Below, one piece after another: positions 59,078 through 64,000 of a DNA stretch of 64,000 bases. Made by a program: the position numbers and the translations under genes. The stretch lies in the NCBI RefSeq assembly GCF_029989365.1, contig NZ_JAPRAQ010000002.1, positions 680,996 through 744,995 of the forward strand, in the 5' to 3' direction. Below the pieces are notes generated by a model. It was not told where the DNA came from. It searched no databases and saw only the letters and a list, made by a program, of their open reading frames with translations. Position 1 is the stretch's first letter. The number at the start of each line of letters is the position of its first letter. The DNA is from Bradyrhizobium sp. Arg816 (GTDB lineage: Bacteria > Pseudomonadota > Alphaproteobacteria > Rhizobiales > Xanthobacteraceae).

Positions 59078-59115
59078 CGGACCTGCCGCTGCCACCCGTC
59101 AGGCGTCGGCTCGTG
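59078..59115. repeat. Imperfect direct repeat, copy 2
   Basis: CGGACCTGCCGCTGCCACCC followed by GTCAGGCGTCGGCTCGTG. It is the partner of the copy at 56048. Confidence 0.6.
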
Positions 59116-59253
59116 CCCCTTGGTTGACCTTGCTCAGTGTGTTTCCCGCACCGGCAACTGACCGCTTGAGCAAAACCAGCTGTCGCTCTTCCACTGGTTG
59201 TTGAAAATCTCGGGAGCAACCAATTTACGGATTGTTAATAGATTCTATCGCAA

Positions 59254-60237
59254 ATGGTTCAAGAAGATAACAACAACCAGACCGGGTTCCATTGCCCGAC
59301 CAAGCCCATGAATGCATCTGCTTTCCTGATCGCGACGGCCTTTGGCGCAGCATTCCTTGCTGTGGAGTACAAGTGGTACTACCAGCCCGACATGTTCAAT
59401 CCGGATGTCGTGCTCAGCATCTTCTCCACCGAGCACATGAAAGCTCGCTCAGCAGTTCGACATGTGCTGATCGATCCGGACTCGGCCAAGTTCAGCGCAT
59501 TGCGCTCAGTCGAGGCCGACGCGGCGCGATATGTCTGCGGCGCCGTCACGGCAAGAGACAAATCCGGCCAATCCATCGATGCCGCTTTCGTCTACACTGT
59601 GGCCGTTGACTTTGCCCGCATCGACGACGACGGCCGGATCACGCAGCTGCGCTCCGGATTTCGGCCTTGCCCCACTGAAAATGACAAGGCCGCGCAGCAG
59701 AAGCCTGCTCTTTCGCCCGGCATGCTGTCCGTCGCGCAAACCGTTCAGAAGGTCGCTCCGCAAGCCGGCACCTCGACTGTGTCAGGTCCGACGACGCGTG
59801 CACCCGCGGCAGGTGCAACGGCGTCCGGCGGGACCATGGAACAGCAGATCCGCGAGTTGGCCGTACGGACTGTCCCGCCTGAATCGGGCAATGGGGCCCA
59901 GGCAACTCTGCCGGCAGGGCGTGGGACCGGCAAGGAGAGTGAGTGGCGAGCCGATCAGCCTCCCGTCGCATGGCCTAAATTCCCTCCGGGTCACCCATTG
60001 GCGACGTCAACCCGGAAACGGAGCCCCTCCGAAGCGCTCGCCTTCGCGAAAGGCGTCGAGGAACGCTGGAACCAAGCCAAGTCGTCCGGAAACGTCGCGA
60101 TGCGTCCCTCGCCGGACGAAATCAAAGAAGCGTGTCGCGCCTTGCTTGGGATCGATCCCACAGATAGCGAATATCGAAAAGCCTGGGCAACTTTCGTGCA
60201 CCTGCAAGACATCGACCGCGATGTTGCGATGAAATGA
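59254..60237 (+). CDS. Hypothetical protein with N-terminal membrane segment
   Basis: This 327-residue protein (or 309 from the ATG at 59308) has one N-terminal hydrophobic segment (ASAFLIATAFGAAFLAVEYK), then a globular part with MKARSAVRHVLIDPDSAKFS, ALRSVEADAARYVCGAVTAR, and a disordered Pro/Ser/Thr-rich middle (about residues 150-240). The C-terminal part (PSEALAFAKGVEERWNQAKS, DEIKEACRALLGIDPTDSEY) is helical. The DPDSAKF segment recalls small periplasmic proteins with a Y..CG motif. No good ribosome binding site is near either start. Function unknown. Confidence 0.65.
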   Translation: MVQEDNNNQTGFHCPTKPMNASAFLIATAFGAAFLAVEYKWYYQPDMFNPDVVLSIFSTEHMKARSAVRHVLIDPDSAKFSALRSVEADAARYVCGAVTARDKSGQSIDAAFVYTVAVDFARIDDDGRITQLRSGFRPCPTENDKAAQQKPALSPGMLSVAQTVQKVAPQAGTSTVSGPTTRAPAAGATASGGTMEQQIRELAVRTVPPESGNGAQATLPAGRGTGKESEWRADQPPVAWPKFPPGHPLATSTRKRSPSEALAFAKGVEERWNQAKSSGNVAMRPSPDEIKEACRALLGIDPTDSEYRKAWATFVHLQDIDRDVAMK

Positions 60238-60339
60238 AGCGGGAGGGGTAGAAGAACTGGCCTTCCCGCCTCTGGCCCAAGGACGACATTCGTCCAGACC
60301 GCTTCGATGTCACTTTTTGGCGCAAGCCGACGCGAATTC

Positions 60340-60371
60340 TGTGAGTACACGCCCTAGGGCGTGTACTCACA
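60340..60371. repeat. Perfect 32-bp palindrome
   Basis: The 16-bp half TGTGAGTACACGCCCT is followed immediately by its exact complement, with no loop. It lies between two convergent genes (ending 60237 and 60455). Too symmetric for a typical terminator and lacking a T-run, it could be a recombination or protein-binding site. Confidence 0.85.
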
Positions 60372-60454
60372 AGTCCGCGATTGTCCGCTTCCTGGGCTGG
60401 GGCAGACATGGCCCTGACCGGCCCGGAACGTCCGCAAATGCGACACGGGCAGGT

Positions 60455-60832
60455 TCAGCCGACTAGCTGGCAGTGCCCACTGATGACAGTACCGTCGCGC
60501 TTATGCGCCTTAAGCGTGCCGTCGACGCGGTTGATGAAACCTTGCCAGACAGCGGTCGGGTCGAACAAATGTTGCCAAATGTTGCCGAGCGTAAGCGCCG
60601 TCTCAAAGAACAAGTGCGTATCCGTGACGTGGACGGCCAAATTGCTTCCGAATGTCCGAGAGTGCATCGTCCCCTCGTCCAGATTAACGGTGACCTGTTC
60701 CCCGTTTATGTAGACCGAGTTGCGCTCGTCGCCCGTACGGCCCCGCGCCCAGCATTTCAGATCGATCGTCTCGGCATGTGCAGCCGTTGCAGCTAGCAGC
60801 GCTACGACGATGATTGTTGCTTTCAGCTTCAC
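60455..60832 (-). CDS. Small secreted hypothetical protein
   Basis: This 125-residue protein has a Sec signal peptide (KLKATIIVVALLAATAAHAE). The mature part (LKCWARGRTGDERNSVYING, EQVTVNLDEGTMHSRTFGSN, LAVHVTDTHLFFETALTLGN) looks like a beta-sandwich, ending with a conserved GTVISGHCQLV with the second Cys. Two Cys would give one disulphide. A GTG at 60832 is the likely start with a weak GAG site. The family is not recognised. Confidence 0.7.
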   Translation of the reverse strand: MKLKATIIVVALLAATAAHAETIDLKCWARGRTGDERNSVYINGEQVTVNLDEGTMHSRTFGSNLAVHVTDTHLFFETALTLGNIWQHLFDPTAVWQGFINRVDGTLKAHKRDGTVISGHCQLVG

Positions 60833-60950
60833 AGTTATCTCGTCGCTTTGTGACGGCCCTGCCGGGGGGGGGCGGACGCGGCAGGACATTCGATGACTTT
60901 GCCGAAATTTTCGGTGCCGCCTTCGAAGGATGTGCAGAGGACTCAGTCGT

Positions 60951-61160
60951 TCAGAGATGAGAACGCGGCAATAGCCATCCCATGATCTTCTGATACGGAT
61001 CGCGACGACTGCGGACGAATGCGTTCTCGTTCTGCTGAGCGGCGGTCCTGGCGAACTCAGAAATCCCCTGCATAGACTGCCGTTTATCCTTCGGAAGCTT
61101 CGCCCATTGGCGAATGATCTTCCGGCGGGCTTCGCGTTGCTTTTCCCTTACGTCAGGCAT
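60951..61160 (-). CDS. Small basic hypothetical protein
   Basis: This 69-residue protein reads MPDVREKQREARRKIIRQWA, KLPKDKRQSMQGISEFARTA, AQQNENAFVRSRRDPYQKIM. It is helical and strongly basic. AGGAG precedes the ATG at 61160. The composition suggests nucleic-acid binding, but there is no recognised motif. It belongs to the accessory end of the window. Confidence 0.65.
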   Translation of the reverse strand: MPDVREKQREARRKIIRQWAKLPKDKRQSMQGISEFARTAAQQNENAFVRSRRDPYQKIMGWLLPRSHL

Positions 61161-61346
61161 CGGGACGCTCCTTGAAGAGGATTATTCCGGTCGACCTAGT
61201 ATTGTTTGGGCTAACTAAAACTTCAACGTCCAATCAAATACCCTTAGCTCCTCTGATCGTGCAGCGCTATACAGGGGAGCTAGTCTCATATTGGCTTTGC
61301 AGGCCCACCGCCGCCCTAGAATTGCGGCGATCGCAGGACGGGCGAA

Positions 61347-61769
61347 ATGCAGTATGTATGCGACGCGCCGAAGGGCAAGACCTGGTTCCGTATCGAGACG
61401 GAAGGTGAAGCGATGTATGAGTCGCGCCTGATGGGCCACACAGTTGAGAAATACTTCCGCCGCGAGCGGGAGAAGGCAGTCCAGTCCTGGCGCCCCGAGC
61501 GGCCCAACGCGATCGAGCGCGACATCGGCCTCGAGGCTCATGTACGGCGAGAGATGCCGCTTTTCCTCACGCTGCGCGACAGGGAGGGCAATGCACTAAC
61601 TACAGCGATGCTGCCACCGGGTGGCAAAGATCGCGGCGGGTTCCGGATCATCATCGTTGGCGCATCCAATGCCGATCCTTATCCCCAGCAGGACGCGGCC
61701 ATCGCTGCACTGGGAGCGCATTTCGGTCTCACGCTCGATCGCAACCGCTGCTTCCCCTACGGCCGCTAA
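61347..61769 (+). CDS. Hypothetical protein
   Basis: This 140-residue protein (MQYVCDAPKGKTWFRIETEG, EAMYESRLMGHTVEKYFRRE, REKAVQSWRPERPNAIERDI) is soluble with mixed helix and strand. RIIIVGASNADPYPQQDAAI near the end has a possible loop but no full cofactor motif. AGGA lies 9 nt before the ATG at 61347. I do not recognise the family. It sits in the accessory tract. Confidence 0.65.
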   Translation: MQYVCDAPKGKTWFRIETEGEAMYESRLMGHTVEKYFRREREKAVQSWRPERPNAIERDIGLEAHVRREMPLFLTLRDREGNALTTAMLPPGGKDRGGFRIIIVGASNADPYPQQDAAIAALGAHFGLTLDRNRCFPYGR

Positions 61770-61943
61770 GAAGCCTGACAAGTATCGCCGCTTGATTGGA
61801 GCGATGTCGGCTCATAGCCCGAAGGCGAACAACGCCGGGATCGTCGCAATGTCGGCTCTCCGGGGTAGATCGGACATGACTCGTGTTGGGCCGGATTTCC
61901 GAGTCTGACCCGAAGCGGACTTCAACAGCTTGACTAGCTGCTT

Positions 61944-62522
61944 TCACGGGGCTCTGCCTTTTAAGCGATACATCAACACTTCATGGGGCTCGATCTGCTG
62001 ATCTTGTCGGAACAACTGTAGGAAGGTCGAAATCGCTTCAAAAATGACCTTAGCGGCAAACAACGTTCTGAAGGGTTGATGCGCAATTCTTCTCAGTTGC
62101 GCTAGCTTGGCGAGCTTGCCGCCGAGGTTCCCGCTTTTAAAGGATCGACCGTACCACACAGCAGCTCTCAACTGGCTCAAGCGCCCATGTTGTGATTGAT
62201 AGTGCGTTCCAAGCCAAAATTGCGCTTTCCAGTTGCCCTTAACAGCGAGCTTACGAAGTTCACGTACCCCTTCCGGTACGCCGCGAAGCTGAAGGAAGCG
62301 GGCTCGATGCAAAACACCGTTCTCTTGACCGGACGAAGCGGCACGATCAAACCAATTCCATGCCGTCACGAAATCCGGGTCAACGGCGTCGCCTCGGGCA
62401 TACTCCCAAGCGAGAGCCAACTGAGCGTCAACGTCGCCGGATGATGCAGCAGCAATCCATTCAGGAATTTTGCTGCGGCGTTTGGCGCGGTCATCAGCGC
62501 GGCTTGGTAGTGCTAGTCGCAT
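61944..62522 (-). CDS. Sel1-like repeat protein
   Basis: This 192-residue protein has Sel1-like (TPR-related) repeats: SSGDVDAQLALAWEYARGDA, VDPDFVTAWNWFDRAASSGQ, and KGNWKAQFWLGTHYQSQHGR with AAVWYGRSFKSGN. The Leu/Ala/Trp/Gly spacing is typical of SLR modules, which mediate protein contacts. There is no signal peptide, and the basic C-terminus ends QIEPHEVLMYRLKGRAP. No strong ribosome binding site is seen at 62522. The partner is unknown. Confidence 0.7.
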   Translation of the reverse strand: MRLALPSRADDRAKRRSKIPEWIAAASSGDVDAQLALAWEYARGDAVDPDFVTAWNWFDRAASSGQENGVLHRARFLQLRGVPEGVRELRKLAVKGNWKAQFWLGTHYQSQHGRLSQLRAAVWYGRSFKSGNLGGKLAKLAQLRRIAHQPFRTLFAAKVIFEAISTFLQLFRQDQQIEPHEVLMYRLKGRAP

Positions 62523-62674
62523 CGTTTAAGCAATGCCTCTATGGTCCGCGGAGTGTCACTCATACGACATTAAGGAAACATCACTCTGCGACTAGGCCGT
62601 GAACCCATAAATCAAGGACCGTTTGGCGCGGATATGGCTGTCCCGTTCGCGGGCCATCGGGTAGATTGGATGCT

Positions 62675-62932
62675 ATGACGCTAGTTTATGATCTTTGGTT
62701 CGAACGCGAGTATCCAGATCGTGAGGATACAGAACTGCATATTGGCATCTACGCGACTGAAGCCGATGCGTCGGAAGCCATTGGCCGTTTGCGCGATCAG
62801 CCAGGATTTCGAGACTTTCCCGAGGGATTCAATATCTACCCTGTCACGCTCGGAGTCACCGGGTGGCAGGAAGGTTTTGTAACTGAGTGCGTGCCGGCAA
62901 AAGAGCTTGATGCGACCGATCGACCGGCTTGA
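62675..62932 (+). CDS. Small hypothetical protein
   Basis: This 85-residue protein (MTLVYDLWFEREYPDREDTE, LHIGIYATEADASEAIGRLR, DQPGFRDFPEGFNIYPVTLG) is soluble and likely a two-strand, two-helix fold. The ATG at 62675 was taken; a TTG at 62666 is in frame. The sequence pattern suggests a conserved small family, with YPVTLGVTGWQEGFVTE near the end. The function is unknown. It lies directly before an insertion sequence. Confidence 0.65.
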   Translation: MTLVYDLWFEREYPDREDTELHIGIYATEADASEAIGRLRDQPGFRDFPEGFNIYPVTLGVTGWQEGFVTECVPAKELDATDRPA

Positions 62933-62990
62933 ACGCCTAACCGGCGACCGGTGGCTTTCTTATCGGGACGTATGCTGATTCAGTATCGGC

Positions 62991-63757
62991 ATGAGCCGAT
63001 ATGATTTGACCGACTTCGAATGGCGCGTCATCGCGCCGCTTCTGCCCAACAAACCGCGAGGCGTGGCCCGTGTCGATGATCGACGAGTGCTGAACGGCAT
63101 CTTCTGGGTGCTTCGGTCCGGTGCACCGTGGCGCGACCTGCCTGAGCGGTACGGTCCGCGCACCACCTGCTACAACCGTTTCGTGCGATGGCGGAAAGCA
63201 GGTGTATGGGACCGGCTGATGGACGCCATATCCGTCACGCACGACGGCGACATCCAGATGATCGACAGCACTTCTATCCGGGCGCATCAGCAGGCTGCGA
63301 CGGCAAAAAGGGGGATCGAGATCATTGTCTCGGTCGCTCCCGAGGTGGGCTCACGACCAAAATCCATGCCGTCGTCGATGCCCAGGGCCTCCCGATCCGG
63401 CTCGGCCTGACTGCTGGGCAGGCACATGACGCGCCAGCCGCATATCGCCTGCTCGACCGCCTCGATCCGCGCACCATCGTTCTGGCCGACAAAGCCTACG
63501 ATGCCGATGGTATCCGCGCCCTGATCCATGCCCAGAATGCAGTGCCCAACATCCCGGCCAAATCCAATCGCAAATGGAAGCCATGCTTCAGCAAGCGGCT
63601 CTATCGCGAGCGCAATCTGGTCGAACGCTTCTTCAGCAAGCTCAATCACTTCCGGCGCATCGCCACCCGTTACGACAAACTCGCCGAAAACTTCCTCGCG
63701 ATGGTTCAACTCGCCTCAATGCGTCTGTGGCTCCGCACTTATGAGTCTACGGCCTAG
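62991..63757 (+). mobile_element. IS5-type insertion sequence (core)
   Basis: The span covers the transposase frames of an IS5-family element. The terminal inverted repeats could not be identified with confidence, so the true element ends are unknown and the limits given are those of the coding part. It is followed within 200 bp by the start of an IS110-type element. Confidence 0.75.
62991..63757 (+). CDS. IS5-family transposase made by -1 frameshift
   Basis: The DDE transposase is encoded in two overlapping frames. The first (62991-63410) starts MSRYDLTDFEWRVIAPLLPN and carries the first catalytic Asp (IQMIDSTSIRAHQ). The second frame (read to 63757) holds GRSRGGLTTKIHAVVDAQGL, the second Asp (VLADKAYDADG) and the Glu (RERNLVERFFSKLNHFR). 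The shift site is A5G5 at 63305-63314, where a -1 slip on AAAAAG would give a 255-residue fusion. IS5 elements of this group use such programmed slippage. The protein is otherwise intact, so the element may be active. Confidence 0.85.
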
Positions 63758-63954
63758 CAATTGGAAGCGACGTTGGTCCGTTTTTGGCCCTAAGTGGACA
63801 TGCCTTTGTCCGCGCCTGATGTCCGATTTCGGGGCCTAACCGGGCATCACCTATCCTGCGTCGGGAGGGCCGATTTATGATGGGGTGGACGCCCCGCCCG
63901 ACGGCATCGATGTGCCAAAGTGGAGTTGTTGAGCACCACTTAAGGGAGGCGTCC

Positions 63955-64000
63955 GTGTCAGAGGTTATCATAATCGGTCTGGATATCGCCAAGCATGTTT
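63955..64000 (+). CDS. IS110-family transposase, 5' end
   Basis: The GTG at 63955 follows GGGAGG and opens SEVIIIGLDIAKHVF, the typical N-terminus of IS110/IS1111-type transposases, in which the Asp in GLDIAK is the first acid of the RuvC-like DEDD site. The gene runs off the window end, so its integrity is unknown. The 196 bp between it and the IS5-type gene would include the element's left end. Confidence 0.8.
   Translation, partial: MSEVIIIGLDIAKHV

Noticed and set aside
1..64000. tRNA or rRNA genes.
   Set aside because: No cloverleaf-like segment with a TTCGA loop and matching acceptor stem, and no rRNA-like sequence, was found on either strand.

Overview
The window looks like chromosomal DNA of a Bradyrhizobium (Alphaproteobacteria, Nitrobacteraceae). 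This rests on high GC, many small secreted Bradyrhizobium-type proteins (DUF3551, PsiF, DUF6894), a min operon with alphaproteobacterial regulatory sites, and many copies of a dispersed palindromic repeat with arms reading CGTAGCCCGGATGGAGCG. No rRNA, tRNA or CRISPR was found.

Layout. 0-10 kb: small secreted or membrane proteins, a lytic transglycosylase, a PilZ-HTH fusion regulator, a YjdM-type protein, a VOC protein, an EamA exporter and an AdaA-like regulator. 10-18 kb: a lone Flp pilin, an M15-like peptidase, pyridoxal kinase, a PaiB-like protein, two TetR-controlled units (an O-methyltransferase; an SMR exporter) and envelope proteins. 18-21 kb: a 3-hydroxybenzoate 4-monooxygenase gene broken by an internal deletion, divergent from its MarR-type regulator. 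21-30 kb: envelope proteins, an SDR oxidoreductase, minC-minD-minE, panB and a DUF1254/DUF1214 protein. 31-37.5 kb: an ABC importer split around a TetR gene and co-transcribed with an epimerase-like protein, a GNAT acetyltransferase and a DHDPS-like aldolase. 37.5-50 kb: an orphan TRAP binding protein, a Tlde1-fold protein, a chemoreceptor, an FMN reductase, an AraC regulator, a DUF2336-PilZ-HD-GYP operon, a nitroreductase and an esterase. 50-59 kb: a PilZ protein and a PilZ remnant, a DUF937 unit preceded by an FNR/FixK box, a possible FixK-driven small RNA, an ABC-F ATPase, an AraC regulator and a winged-helix/TPR regulator. 59-64 kb: an accessory tract of unrecognised small genes ending in an IS5-type element with a -1 frameshift and the start of an IS110-type transposase.

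Regulatory logic. Three exact TTAA-N7-TTAA (CtrA-type) boxes lie within about 7 kb, before a secreted protein (21016), a DUF6894 protein (23751) and minC (28210). Two perfect TTGAT-N4-ATCAA boxes (52067, 53995) bracket the DUF937 unit. The second sits about 40 bp before a short two-hairpin segment ending in a strong terminator, which is the best candidate here for something undescribed. A matching inverted repeat before the TetR gene (32236) and before the importer permease (32901) suggests one regulator controls that whole locus.
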